DNA from: Micromonospora sp. WMMD1082
GTDB taxonomy: Bacteria; Actinomycetota; Actinomycetes; Mycobacteriales; Micromonosporaceae
Direction of reading: 5' to 3'
Assembly: GCF_029626175.1 (NCBI RefSeq)
Contig: NZ_JARUBM010000002.1
Location: 1,984,001-2,048,000, forward strand
DNA: 64,000 nucleotides
A program made the translations under genes and the position numbers. A model generated the notes under the pieces. That model was not told the origin of the DNA, made no database searches, and saw only the letters and a program-made list of their open reading frames with translations. Shown here piece by piece: positions 16,555-24,858 of the stretch (the stretch's first letter is position 1; each line of letters starts with the position of its first letter).

Positions 16555-17441
16555 GCCGTAGCCACCTTTCCGGCGATGCCCTGCGGGCGCAGCAGCAGCA
16601 CCACGGCCAGCAGCGCCACCACGCAGATGTCACCCAGCCCGGAGGTGCCGTAGTAGTTCACGAACTGTTGCAGCAGCCCGACCGCGACGGCCGCGTACGC
16701 GGAGCCGACCACCGAACCCATTCCACCGATCACCACCACGATGAACGCGAAGATCAGCAGCGAGCCGCCCTGCTGGGGCGAGACGGTGCCGAAGTAGACG
16801 CTGCCCAGCGCGCCGGCCAGCGCCGCCGCCGCCCCACCGATGGCGAAGACCAGGGTGAACGCCTTGCGTACGTCGATGCCGAGCGCGGTGACCATCTCCC
16901 GGTTCTCCACCCCGGCCCGGATGATCAGGCCGTACCGGGTCCAGCGGAGGAAGGCCAGGATCGCGGCGAGCACCAGCACCGCCGCGACGATCAGCAGCAG
17001 TCCGCCGTTGGGCACCTGCGCGCCGAGGATCGAGGTCACCTGGCGGGTCCACTCCGGGCGCGGGAACGGCCGCGCGTCCGCACCCCAGGTGGCCTGCAAC
17101 AGCGCCACGCCCGCGAGCGAGAGACCCACGGTGACCAGCACCTGCTCGATGGTGCGGGAGTAGAGCGGGCGGATCAGCACCAGCTCGACCAGCACCGCCA
17201 TCAGCGTGCCGGCCGCCACCCCGAAGGCGACGGCGACGACGAACCCGAGGCCGTCGGGCCCGGCGCCGGGCAGATTCCCCGCCGCCCACCAGGTGGCGTA
17301 CGCCCCGACGCCGAGGAAGAGGCCGTGCGCGAAGTTGAGCACGTCGGCCAGACCGAAGACCAGCGAGAGGCCGGAGGCGACCAGGAAGTAGAGCGCCGCC
17401 AGACCGAGCCCGGTCAACGTCAGCAGGATGACCGCGTCCAT
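16551..17441 (-). CDS. livH: branched-chain amino acid-type ABC transporter, permease LivH
   Basis: 296 residues, about eight membrane segments. The N-terminal GLALAALYFLVASGLSLVFGLA-like region, ADVLNFAHG and GMGSVVGSAYAAVAVGL motifs are LivH signatures. It partners LivM as the second permease subunit in the cytoplasmic membrane. Its start shares one base with the livF stop and its stop overlaps livM, showing a compact operon. Length is usual for the family. Confidence 0.94.
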   Translation of the reverse strand: MDAVILLTLTGLGLAALYFLVASGLSLVFGLADVLNFAHGLFLGVGAYATWWAAGNLPGAGPDGLGFVVAVAFGVAAGTLMAVLVELVLIRPLYSRTIEQVLVTVGLSLAGVALLQATWGADARPFPRPEWTRQVTSILGAQVPNGGLLLIVAAVLVLAAILAFLRWTRYGLIIRAGVENREMVTALGIDVRKAFTLVFAIGGAAAALAGALGSVYFGTVSPQQGGSLLIFAFIVVVIGGMGSVVGSAYAAVAVGLLQQFVNYYGTSGLGDICVVALLAVVLLLRPQGIAGKVATA

Positions 17442-18169
17442 CAGTGGTGCACCTCCGCCGAGCCGACACCGAGCAGCGACTTGGTCAGCGCGGTCTCCAG
17501 CAGCAACTCCTGGGCGTCACCGGTCCAGGCCACCTTGCCGGCGGCGAGCACCACCGCGTCCCGGGCCAGCCGCCGCACCACGGCCAGGTTCTGCTCCACC
17601 AGCAGCACCGGCACGGACTCCGCCACCCGGTCCAGCACCTCGGCCACCTCGGTCACCACCTTCGGCGCCAACCCCTTGGTCGGCTCGTCGACCAGCAGCA
17701 GCCGGTTGTCGTTGAGCAGCACCCGGCCGATGGAGAGCATCTGCTGCTGCCCGCCGGACAGTGAGCCGGCCCGCTGCCGGGAGCGCCGGTCCAACTCCGG
17801 AAAGAGCGCGAACACCCGGTCGTACGCCGGGATGGTGCCGCGCCGCTCGGCGAGCCGCAGGTTCTCCGCGACGGTGAGGCCGGCGAAGACGCACCGGTCC
17901 TCCGGCACGTAGCCGAGCCCGCCGCGGACCAGGCGGTGGGTCTGCTGGGACAGCAGCGTCTGGGCGCCCATCCGGACCGTGCCGCGCGCCTCGCCGTTGC
18001 GGGGGGTCAGCCCGACGATGGCGCGCAGCGTGGTGGTCTTGCCGACGCCGTTGCGGCCGAGCAGCACGGTGACGCCGGTCGGGGCCACCGTGAACGACAC
18101 GCCCTGGAGGATGTGCAGCCCGGCGATCCGCACCGACAGATCCTCGACCACGAGTACCGGTTCGGTCAT
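17441..18169 (-). CDS. livF: branched-chain amino acid-type ABC transporter, ATP-binding protein LivF
   Basis: 242 residues. Walker A GRNGVGKT at 38-45, signature LSGGQQQ at 137-143, Walker B RLLLVDEP at 156-163 and a D/H-loop end (LLVEQNLAVV). GYVPEDRCVF before the helical domain is the LivF form of the Q-loop. It supplies ATP hydrolysis with LivG on the inner face of the membrane. It overlaps livG by 4 bases and livH by 1 base. Confidence 0.94.
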   Translation of the reverse strand: MTEPVLVVEDLSVRIAGLHILQGVSFTVAPTGVTVLLGRNGVGKTTTLRAIVGLTPRNGEARGTVRMGAQTLLSQQTHRLVRGGLGYVPEDRCVFAGLTVAENLRLAERRGTIPAYDRVFALFPELDRRSRQRAGSLSGGQQQMLSIGRVLLNDNRLLLVDEPTKGLAPKVVTEVAEVLDRVAESVPVLLVEQNLAVVRRLARDAVVLAAGKVAWTGDAQELLLETALTKSLLGVGSAEVHH

Positions 18170-18909
18170 AGCGCCTCCCCCAGGTAGGCCTCTTGCACGG
18201 TCGGGTTGGCCATCACCGTCTCCGGGGTGTCGCAGGCCAGCAGCGCGCCGTGGTGCATCACGGCGATCCGGTCGGCCAGTTCCAGGATCACGTCCATGTG
18301 GTGCTCGACCATCAGCACCGCCCGGCCGCTGTCGCCGGTCAGCGACCGGATCACCTGGACCAGTTCGGGCACGTCCTCGGCGCTGACCCCGGCCATCGGC
18401 TCGTCGAGCAGCATCACCCGGGGCTCACCGGCGAGCAGCAGGGCGATCTCCAGCTTGCGTTTCTCGCCGTGGGCGAGGGTGCCGGCCAGCGCCGTACCCC
18501 GGTGGGCCAGGCCCACCCGGTCGAGCGCCGCGTCGGCGGCGGCGGCGACCTCCCGGTCGGCCGCCGCCCGCCGCCACAGCTTCATCGAACCCCCGCGGTA
18601 CGCCTGCACGGCGAGCCGGACGTTCTCCCGCACGCTCAGCGAGCCGAAGACCGAGGACGCCTGGAAGGTACGGCCCAGCCCGAGGCGGGCCCGCCGGTGC
18701 GGCGGCAGGGACGAGATGTCCTGCCCGTCCAGGGTGACCCGGCCCTCGGTGGCCCGGCGCAGGCCGGTGATCAGGTTGAACAGCGAGGTCTTGCCGGCGC
18801 CGTTGGGCCCGATCACGCCGAGGAACTCCCCGGGTGCCAGGTCGAGGTAGACGGAGTCGACGATGGCGACCTCACCGATCCGCCAGGTCAGACCGCGGGT
18901 GGCGAGCAT
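18166..18909 (-). CDS. livG: branched-chain amino acid-type ABC transporter, ATP-binding protein LivG
   Basis: 247 residues. Walker A GPNGAGKT at 34-41, Walker B VMLLDEP at 165-171, switch His in VEHHMD. The signature loop is LAHGEKRKLEIA (145-156) rather than LSGGQ, as is usual for LivG (typically LSYGEQR). TFQASSVFGSLSVRENV contains the Q-loop. It pairs with LivF. GAGGCAAG precedes the ATG, and the gene begins 7 bases after the livK stop. Confidence 0.94.
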   Translation of the reverse strand: MLATRGLTWRIGEVAIVDSVYLDLAPGEFLGVIGPNGAGKTSLFNLITGLRRATEGRVTLDGQDISSLPPHRRARLGLGRTFQASSVFGSLSVRENVRLAVQAYRGGSMKLWRRAAADREVAAAADAALDRVGLAHRGTALAGTLAHGEKRKLEIALLLAGEPRVMLLDEPMAGVSAEDVPELVQVIRSLTGDSGRAVLMVEHHMDVILELADRIAVMHHGALLACDTPETVMANPTVQEAYLGEAL

Positions 18910-18916
18910 TCTTGCC

Positions 18917-20122
18917 TCAGCCCTTCATCGCCTGGACCGGCGGCGCGGTCTCCTCACCGGTGAGCGCCTTCGCGGCGGTCGCGGTGAAGCTGTCGCCGCT
19001 GCCGGTCAGGCTCGCCTGGTACATCGGCTGGAGCAGGGCGTGGTCCTCGGCGCGGATGGTCGTGGTGCCCTTCACACCCTCGAAGCTCCAGCCCTCCAGC
19101 GCGGTGACCATCTTCTCGACGTCGTCGCCACCCTCGGCCACGGCGCGGACCACCATCTGCGCGGCGGCGAAACCGTCCGGGTGGAACAGGTCGAGCGTGC
19201 CGCCGGGGATCTTCGCCTTCGCGGCCTTGGCCGCCTCGGTGTCGCTGGCCCCGTCGAAGTAGTGCGACAGGAAGGAGATCTTGGTGCCGGCCGCGCCGAA
19301 GGTGGGCCAGGAGGCCCGGATGTCCAGGCCGGTGACGACGGTGGTGGAAGTGAGCACGCCCTGCTGGTCGAGGGTCTGCCACATCGCCGGTGCGGTGGTG
19401 CCGGCCCAGGCGACGAAGAGCAGGTCCGGCTTGGCGGACTTGATCTGGCTGGCGAACGGGGTGAACTCCGTGGCGCTGGCCGGGGCCCGGACGGCACTCA
19501 CGGTCGCGCCGGCCCCGCCGATGACCTCCTTGACGGCCGCCTCGTTGGCGTCGCCGAAGGCGCCGTCCTGGGCGAAGACCACGACCTTCTTGCCGGCCGG
19601 GTCTCCGATGAACGACCGGGCGGTCACCACGTCCTGGTACGACTGCCGGCCCGAACGGAACGTGTACTTGTTCGCCCCGGTCACCGCGTCGGTGGCGGCC
19701 GGCCCGGAGATGAACAGGACCTTGTTCTGGGCGGCGATCGGGGCCACCTGCAACGCCACGCCCGAGGCCGTCGAACCGGCGATGATCTTGTTGCCCTTGC
19801 CGATCAGGTCCTTGGCCGCGGAGACCGCCTTCGCCGGGTCGCCAGCGTCGTCGACCTCGGTGATCTCGATGGCCCGGTCGCCCACCTTGTTGGTGCCGTC
19901 GGTGGCGAAGTCCAGGCCGGCCCTGAACCCTTCGATGTACTGCTTTCCGTAACTGGCCAGCGCTCCCGACTGGGAGTAGACCAGACCAACCTTCACCGGT
20001 GCGGCGCTGTCGCCGCTGCCGTTGGCGGTGTCCTGGGGGCTGCCACAGGCCGTGGCGGCGATCGCCGCGGCCATCATCGTGGCGGCGGACAGGAACACCC
20101 GCCGTGTCGTCCGGACCGTCAT
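18917..20122 (-). CDS. branched-chain amino acid-type ABC transporter, substrate-binding lipoprotein
   Basis: 401 residues from ATG 20122, preceded by GTGGAG 6 bases upstream. Lipobox AATAC gives a lipidated Cys26 after a hydrophobic signal. The mature part is a two-lobe type I periplasmic-binding fold: VKVGLVYSQSGALASYGK, KAVSAAKDLIGKGNKIIAGS and GKKVVVFAQDGAFGDANE are Peripla_BP_6 features. It captures the ligand outside the membrane for LivHMGF. Being first in the operon and a lipoprotein, it probably sets expression levels. The ligand cannot be fixed from the sequence; amino acids or short amides are most likely. Confidence 0.92.
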   Translation of the reverse strand: MTVRTTRRVFLSAATMMAAAIAATACGSPQDTANGSGDSAAPVKVGLVYSQSGALASYGKQYIEGFRAGLDFATDGTNKVGDRAIEITEVDDAGDPAKAVSAAKDLIGKGNKIIAGSTASGVALQVAPIAAQNKVLFISGPAATDAVTGANKYTFRSGRQSYQDVVTARSFIGDPAGKKVVVFAQDGAFGDANEAAVKEVIGGAGATVSAVRAPASATEFTPFASQIKSAKPDLLFVAWAGTTAPAMWQTLDQQGVLTSTTVVTGLDIRASWPTFGAAGTKISFLSHYFDGASDTEAAKAAKAKIPGGTLDLFHPDGFAAAQMVVRAVAEGGDDVEKMVTALEGWSFEGVKGTTTIRAEDHALLQPMYQASLTGSGDSFTATAAKALTGEETAPPVQAMKG

Positions 20123-20180
20123 TGCGACTCCACGTGAGGACTCAGAGGAAGGAAACCTTATGTGTCGGCTCACGCTAGAA

Positions 20181-20190
20181 GTGACGTCAC
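20181..20190. promoter_or_regulatory. palindrome GTGACGTCAC upstream of the liv operon
   Basis: A perfect 10-bp palindrome sits 59 bases upstream of the substrate-binding-protein start, inside what should be its promoter/5' leader. It may be an operator, possibly for a nitrogen or amino-acid regulator. I cannot match it to a known consensus. Confidence 0.35.
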
Positions 20191-20396
20191 CCACGGGCTA
20201 TGTGGCGGAAACACACAAGTAACAGGGTCGGGGTGGCCCACCGTTACAGCCTCGACGACCCGGCAGTGACGGCCCGGCCGGGCGATAGGCAGCACTCCCA
20301 CGACGCCCCGCCATCATGTGTCGCCCACCCCCACGGTCCGCCCTCACGGTCCGCCCCGCCACGAGGCCCGCGCCAGATGGAGAGATGATCGCATGA

Positions 20397-20687
20397 TCAC
20401 GCTCGATCCGTTCGCTGGCAGGGTTCGTCGTGGTCGTGCGGCCGGACGCAGCGACCGCCGCCGTCGAGGGGCTGGTCGCAGAACACCCAGTGGCGTACGC
20501 ACTGCATGTCCTCGGTCGAGACGGTCGTTCCGGCCGCCTCGATGTTGCGGAAGAAGCTCAACGCACGGGTGATCGTCCGGGCGAACCGCTGTGCGGCGGC
20601 CACATCCCTGACCCGCACCGGCAGGTGCACCACGAAACGACCGGCGCTCACCGCCGCGCCCCCGGTGCGAACCGGGCCCGTCGACAC
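20397..20687 (-). CDS. small conserved-looking hypothetical protein
   Basis: 96 residues from a GTG at 20687; a second GTG 13 codons in (before SAGRFVVHLP) is an alternative start and neither has a strong ribosome site. The core FVVHLPVRVRDVAAAQRFARTI is alpha/beta-like. The C-terminal half has VRHWVFCDQPLDGGGRCV and HDHDEPC, giving three Cys and two His that could bind zinc. It resembles short proteins I associate with Micromonospora near GntR genes, but I cannot name a family. Codon use (GC-rich third positions) supports a real gene. Confidence 0.6.
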   Translation of the reverse strand: MSTGPVRTGGAAVSAGRFVVHLPVRVRDVAAAQRFARTITRALSFFRNIEAAGTTVSTEDMQCVRHWVFCDQPLDGGGRCVRPHDHDEPCQRTDRA

Positions 20688-21011
20688 GCACTCGGCCGGA
20701 ACAGGTTGAGCAGGTTACGCACGAGTCCTCCTCGTCGCCATGTCACCTGGAGACGGCCCGGTCGACGGAAGGGGGAGCGCCGACCGGGCCGCCGACTCCA
20801 GGACCGCAGCCTTCCTTTGGCGGTACGACCCCAGAGCCCTCTTTCGAGCCCGACCCCCGAGGCTTGCCGAACCAACCGGAGCCGGACAAGCGTCAACCTA
20901 CACCAGTATCTAGCTATGGTCGACCCTGAGTTGCGCGGCATTCCAACTTGTTGCAGTTACTTGTGTAGGTAGGGCAGGATCGGAGTCGCCGAACCAACCG
21001 GAGTCTTCGCC
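20688..21011. other. 324-bp intergenic region between divergent small genes, with a 16-bp direct repeat
   Basis: GCCGAACCAACCGGAG occurs at 20866-20881 and again at 20988-21003. The second copy carries the CGGAG ribosome site of the GntR gene. Between the copies the DNA is unusually AT-rich and holds two ACTTGT hexamers (within 20945-20972), a TAGCTA element and a likely promoter for the regulator. No convincing gene lies here. Confidence 0.6.
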
Positions 21012-21242
21012 ATGCCCACAGCGCCAGCGCCCTACAAAGTCATCGCCAACGACTTCGCCGCAAAGATCAAGAGCGGCGAGTTGAAGCCCGGCGACAAGCT
21101 GCCGTCCACCAGCCAGATCGCCGATATGTACAACGTCAGCGTGAACACCGCCTACCGGGCAATGTCGCTCCTGCACGACCGCGAGCTGATCACCGGCCAA
21201 CCCGGCCGCGGCACCTTCGTCGCCGACCAGCCCGGCCGATAA
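21012..21242 (+). CDS. minimal GntR-family winged-helix regulator
   Basis: 76 residues only: a complete GntR winged helix and nothing else. The N-terminal YKVIANDFAAKIKSGELKPGDKLPS is followed by the recognition helix QIADMYNVSVNTAYRAMSLL and the wing ELITGQPGRGTFVA. GntR proteins normally have a ligand or oligomerisation domain of 80-300 residues; this one lacks it, resembling the short YtrA-like/orphan GntR proteins common in Micromonospora and Streptomyces. CGGAG lies 9 bases before the ATG. It probably binds the ACTTGT repeats in its own upstream region (inference). Confidence 0.88.
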   Translation: MPTAPAPYKVIANDFAAKIKSGELKPGDKLPSTSQIADMYNVSVNTAYRAMSLLHDRELITGQPGRGTFVADQPGR

Positions 21243-21359
21243 GCCAGCCAACTTTCCTGGGCTCGCTACACCCGTTCGCGCCATGCAAAGGCGCGATCTG
21301 ACCGGTAGATGGAGCCCCACCACAGCGCACCGGTGACAAAACGTCCCGGCCGGGTTCAT

Positions 21360-21433
21360 GATCCGCGCAACTTCCCTGATACTGCTGCCTCAGCCGGAGT
21401 TGAGGCAGCAGTATCCCTGAAACTGCGCGGATC
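21360..21433. repeat. inverted repeat C (long hairpin, converging gene ends)
   Basis: GATCCGCGCA at 21360-21369 pairs with TGCGCGGATC at 21424-21433, and inside that ATACTGCTGCCTCA (21379-21392) pairs exactly with 21401-21414 around an 8-base loop. In all 28 of 33 positions pair. It lies between the 3' ends of the GntR gene and the glycerophosphodiesterase gene, so it may be a bidirectional terminator. Confidence 0.85.
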
Positions 21434-21479
21434 TTGCGCCCTCTTCGCGCCTGCGCAGCGTCCCGAAGAGACCGGGTGA

Positions 21480-21529
21480 CTTGGACAGTTGCCGTTAGCG
21501 CGGAACTCGCGGAACGGCAACCATCCAAG
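21480..21529. terminator. inverted repeat D before the glycerophosphodiesterase stop
   Basis: CTTGGACAGTTGCCGTT (21480-21496) pairs with 21513-21529 at 15 of 17 positions around a 16-base GC-rich loop that can itself pair partly. It is 20 bases beyond the stop of the minus-strand glycerophosphodiesterase gene and follows inverted repeat C, giving two stacked hairpins between convergent genes. Confidence 0.75.
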
Positions 21530-21548
21530 ATCGCGTAGCGGGCGGGCG

Positions 21549-22673
21549 TTAGCGGCGGGGGAGGGCGGAGCGGGCGGCGACGGCGGTGTCGGGGTGGTCG
21601 GTGAAGACGCCGTCGAGGCCGAGGCGGTAGAACAGCTCGTACTCGGCCTGGATGTCACCGCGGGCGTTCGGGTCGGTGCCGATGCGGAAGTCCACCGGCA
21701 GGAACTGGTTCTCCGCCCGGAAGGTCCAGGCGTGCACGATCAGCTTCTCCCGGTGCGCGTCCCGGACCAGGGTCGTCGGGGCGAGCAGCTTGCCGGTCGC
21801 GTCGCGCGGCACGATCAGGTTCTTGTTGGCGCCGATCCCGTCGGCGTAGCGGGCGATCCACTTCAGGCCGGCGGGAGTGGCCAGGTCGGCGTAGGTGCGG
21901 GCGTCGCCGGAGACGGTGAAGTCGTACGGGCGGCCGGAGGCGTCGAGCAGTTGGGCCAGCCGTACGTCGATCATGCGATCCAGCCGCCGCAGGTTGGCGG
22001 TCTCGAAGGACTGGACGATGACCGGTGAGTTCCGCTTCGTCCACCCGTTGCGGCGCAGCACCTGGACCAGCGGCTCCTCCAGCGGCAGCCCGATCGAGGC
22101 GAAGTACGTCGGGTGCTTGGTCTCCGGGTACACGCCGATGACCCGGCCACGTGCCTTCCCCTCGACCCGGGCCAGGTCGATCACCTCCTGGAAGGTGGGC
22201 ACCAGGAACTGCCCGTCGAAGGCGGTGTTGGTCACCCGCACCTGCGGCAGCCGCTCCTTGGCGCGCAGCGTCCGCAGCTCGGCGAGGGTGAAGTCCTCGG
22301 TGAACCAGCCGGTCACCGACACGCCGTCGATGGTCCTGGTGGTGCGGCGGTCGGCGAACTCGGGCCGGGCCGCCACATCGGTCGTACCGCTGATCTCGTT
22401 CTCGTGCCGGGCGACCAGCACGCCGTCGGCGGTGGCGACCAGGTCCGGCTCGATGTAGTCGGCGCCCATCCGGATGGCCAGCCGGTAGGCTTCCAGGGTG
22501 TGCTCCGGCCGGTAGCCGCTGGCGCCCCGGTGGCCGATCACGATGGGTTGGTCGCCCACCCGGGCCGGGTCCGCGTCGCCCGCCGGCTTTGCCGAGGCGA
22601 CCATCGTGGGCGTTGCCACGGCGGCGGCGAGCAGGGCCACCGACACGCCGAGGACGGAAAGGGTACGTCGCAA
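21549..22673 (-). CDS. secreted glycerophosphodiester phosphodiesterase
   Basis: 374 residues from a TTG at 22673, chosen because AAGGAG lies exactly 6 bases upstream and the product then begins with a good signal peptide (LRRTLSVLGVSVALLAAAVATPTMVASA). The mature enzyme has the GDPD motifs IGHRGASGYRPEHTLEAY (catalytic HR...E) and YIEPDLVATADGVLVARHE (metal and second catalytic His), with a TIM-barrel length. It releases sn-glycerol-3-phosphate and an alcohol from glycerophosphodiesters outside the cell, for phosphate or carbon supply, resembling GlpQ. No transporter is adjacent. It is divergent from trkH, 140 bases apart. Confidence 0.93.
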   Translation of the reverse strand: MRRTLSVLGVSVALLAAAVATPTMVASAKPAGDADPARVGDQPIVIGHRGASGYRPEHTLEAYRLAIRMGADYIEPDLVATADGVLVARHENEISGTTDVAARPEFADRRTTRTIDGVSVTGWFTEDFTLAELRTLRAKERLPQVRVTNTAFDGQFLVPTFQEVIDLARVEGKARGRVIGVYPETKHPTYFASIGLPLEEPLVQVLRRNGWTKRNSPVIVQSFETANLRRLDRMIDVRLAQLLDASGRPYDFTVSGDARTYADLATPAGLKWIARYADGIGANKNLIVPRDATGKLLAPTTLVRDAHREKLIVHAWTFRAENQFLPVDFRIGTDPNARGDIQAEYELFYRLGLDGVFTDHPDTAVAARSALPRR

Positions 22674-22813
22674 CGCGGTCTCCTTCTCGTGGGGAACCGG
22701 CCCAGCAGACCCTGTCCTCCTGACCGCCAGTTGGTCCGCACCTGACCACCCGGTGAATCCTCGGGATTCCGATTTCAGCACCCGGGAAACGTGCGGAATC
22801 GGAAGATTGTCTG

Positions 22814-24148
22814 GTGCGTCGGCTACTTCGTCACCCGGTGCGGCTGGTGCCGCTGGCCTTCCTGGTGGCGATCCTGATCGGCACCGGCCTGCTGATGCTG
22901 CGCCCGATGACCATCGAGTACCAGCACACCCCGTTCCTGACCGCGCTCTTCACCGCCACCTCGGCGATCTCGGTCACCGGCCTGGCCGTCACCGACACCC
23001 CGAACTACTGGTCCGGCTCCGGCCTGGTGCTGATCACCGTTCTCACCCAGCTCGGCGGGCTCGGCATCCTGACCGGTGCCGCGCTGGTGATCCTTACCGT
23101 GTCCCGGCGGCTCGGCCTGCACAATCGGATGCTGGTGCAGGCCGAGACAGCGGAGTACGGGCTCGGCGACCTGCGCCGGCTGCTGCTGCACATCGCCACG
23201 ACGATGTTCGCCTGCGAACTGGCGATGACGGTCCTCGTCGCCGCCCGGCTCTGGCTGACCTACGACTATCCGTTCTGGCGGGCGTTGTGGACCGGGGCCT
23301 TCCACGCCGTGCAGGCGTTCAACACCTCCGGATTCTCCCTCTACGCCGACGGCCTGCTGGCCTTCTCCCGCGACCCCTGGGTCAGCCTGCCGCTGGCCCT
23401 CGGCGCCATCGTGGGTGGGCTGGGCTTTCCGGCCCTGTTCGAGGCGGTCCGGGAGTGGCGGCGGCCGGCGCGCTGGGCGGTCGCCACCAAGTTGACCATC
23501 TGGGGCAGCGCCGCCCTGATCGGCGGCGGCGCCGTCGTGCTGCTGGCCACCGAGTGGGCCAACCCGTGGACCGTCGGCCAGTACGACGTCCCGGGCAAGG
23601 TGCTCGCCGCGTTCACCCAGATCGCGCTGGCCCGCACCGGCGGCTTCCAGGTGATGCCGACCGACGCGCTCCGGGAGGAGAGCTACCCGCTGCTGATCGG
23701 GCTGATGTTCATCGGCGGCGGCAGCACGAGTACGGCCGGCGGGATCAAGGTCTCCACCTTCTTCCTGCTCGCCTTCGTCATCTGGGCGGAGATCCGCGGC
23801 GAGCCGGACGTCACGGTCGGGCGGCGCCGGGTCGCCACGTCCAGCCAGCGGCAGGCGCTCACCGTCGCGCTGCTCAGCGTCGCGATCGTGGCCGTGGGCA
23901 CCACCGCGCTGATCGCGATGACCGACAAGCTCCCGTTCCACGCGGCGCTCTTCGAGGTCACCTCGGCGTTCAGCACCGCCGGACTCTCGGTCGGCGTCCT
24001 GTCGTCGCTGTCCGACGGGGGCCAGTTCCTGCTGACCATCCTGATGTACGTCGGCCGGGTCGGCCCGCTCACCTTCGGCTCGGCGCTCGCCCTGAACACC
24101 CGGCGCCGGCTCTACCGCTACCCAGAGGAGCAACCCATTGTCGGATAG
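22814..24148 (+). CDS. TrkH/KtrB-type potassium uptake channel subunit
   Basis: 444 residues with about eight to ten membrane segments arranged as four M1-P-M2 repeats. Selectivity-filter loops are visible: TSAISVTGLAVTD, NTSGFSLY, ARTGGFQVMP and SAFSTAGLSVGV. FIGGGSTSTAGGIKVSTFF is the conserved gating-loop area. It should conduct K+ (possibly Na+-coupled, as in KtrB) into the cell together with the TrkA protein encoded next. It starts at GTG 22814 with GGAAG upstream. Its end overlaps the trkA start by 11 bases, so the two are made together. At ~440 residues it is closer to KtrB than to E. coli TrkH. Confidence 0.94.
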   Translation: MRRLLRHPVRLVPLAFLVAILIGTGLLMLRPMTIEYQHTPFLTALFTATSAISVTGLAVTDTPNYWSGSGLVLITVLTQLGGLGILTGAALVILTVSRRLGLHNRMLVQAETAEYGLGDLRRLLLHIATTMFACELAMTVLVAARLWLTYDYPFWRALWTGAFHAVQAFNTSGFSLYADGLLAFSRDPWVSLPLALGAIVGGLGFPALFEAVREWRRPARWAVATKLTIWGSAALIGGGAVVLLATEWANPWTVGQYDVPGKVLAAFTQIALARTGGFQVMPTDALREESYPLLIGLMFIGGGSTSTAGGIKVSTFFLLAFVIWAEIRGEPDVTVGRRRVATSSQRQALTVALLSVAIVAVGTTALIAMTDKLPFHAALFEVTSAFSTAGLSVGVLSSLSDGGQFLLTILMYVGRVGPLTFGSALALNTRRRLYRYPEEQPIVG

Positions 24149-24803
24149 GAATCCGTCCGGCGGCATCGCCGTGATCGGCCTCGGCCGATTCGGGTGTCAC
24201 CTGGCCGAATCACTCAACGCGCTCGGCCACGAGGTGCTTGCCGTCGACCACAACGCCCAGCAGGTGCAGAAGTGGTCGCCGGTGCTCGACCAGGTGGCGC
24301 AGGCCGACGCCACGGACGGGGCGGCGCTGCGCCAGCTCGGCCTGTCGGAGGTGCAACGCGTGGTGGTGGCCATCGGCGCCTCCGTGGAGGCCAGCGTGCT
24401 GACCGTGCTCGCGCTGGTGGAACTCGGTATACCCCAGATCTGGGCACGAGCCACGTCGGGCCAGCACGCGAAGATCCTCTCCTCGGTCGGCGCGCACCAC
24501 GTGATCTTCCCGGAGGCGGAGACGGGCGAACGGCTGGCGCATCTGATCGCCAGCCGGATGCTCGACTTCGTGGAGTTCGGTGACGCCTTCGCCATCGCGC
24601 GGATCCGCGTGCCGGAGACGCTGGTCGGTCGTCCCACGAGCGAGGTGCGACTGAAGCGCTACGGCGTGCGGGTGATCGGGGTCCGGCAGCCCGGCGAGAA
24701 CCGCTACCGCTACGTCTCCGACGGTCTGGAACTCACCCGGGACAGCACGCTCATCGTCGAGGGAACCATCGATCAGGTCCAGCGCTTCTCCGCGCTCTCC
24801 TGA
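24138..24803 (+). CDS. TrkA/KtrA-type potassium channel regulatory subunit
   Basis: 221 residues starting at TTG 24138 inside the end of the trkH gene; GAGGAG lies 7-8 bases upstream. The N-terminal RCK domain has the Rossmann loop VIGLGRFGCHLAESL (about 12-26) and acidic strand end VLAVDHN for NAD/ATP. The C-terminal TrkA_C domain (about 140-221: ARIRVPETLVGRPTSEVRL...) is where KtrA binds c-di-AMP in other bacteria. It gates the TrkH channel from the cytosol. Size matches KtrA (~220), half of E. coli TrkA. Confidence 0.94.
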   Translation: MSDRNPSGGIAVIGLGRFGCHLAESLNALGHEVLAVDHNAQQVQKWSPVLDQVAQADATDGAALRQLGLSEVQRVVVAIGASVEASVLTVLALVELGIPQIWARATSGQHAKILSSVGAHHVIFPEAETGERLAHLIASRMLDFVEFGDAFAIARIRVPETLVGRPTSEVRLKRYGVRVIGVRQPGENRYRYVSDGLELTRDSTLIVEGTIDQVQRFSALS

Positions 24804-24813
24804 CCGGGCAGCG

Positions 24814-24858
24814 CCGGGCAGGCTACCCGGCAGCGGGTGCCCTGCCGGGCCTGCCCGG
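24814..24858. terminator. hairpin between convergent trkA and kinase genes
   Basis: CCGGGCAGGC (24814-24823) pairs exactly with 24849-24858, and inside it CCCGGCAG (24826-24833) pairs with CTGCCGGG. It sits 10 bases after the trkA stop and covers the stop and last codons of the kinase gene on the opposite strand, so it is probably a shared terminator. Confidence 0.7.

Noticed and set aside
20195..20396. Short plus-strand frames upstream of the unknown small protein
   Set aside because: No ribosome sites or family resemblance; likely spacer and promoter DNA.
20648..20941. Minus-strand Arg-rich open frame of 97 codons
   Set aside because: Out of frame with the small protein it overlaps, Arg/Leu/Gly-rich as expected of non-coding high-GC frames, no ribosome site.
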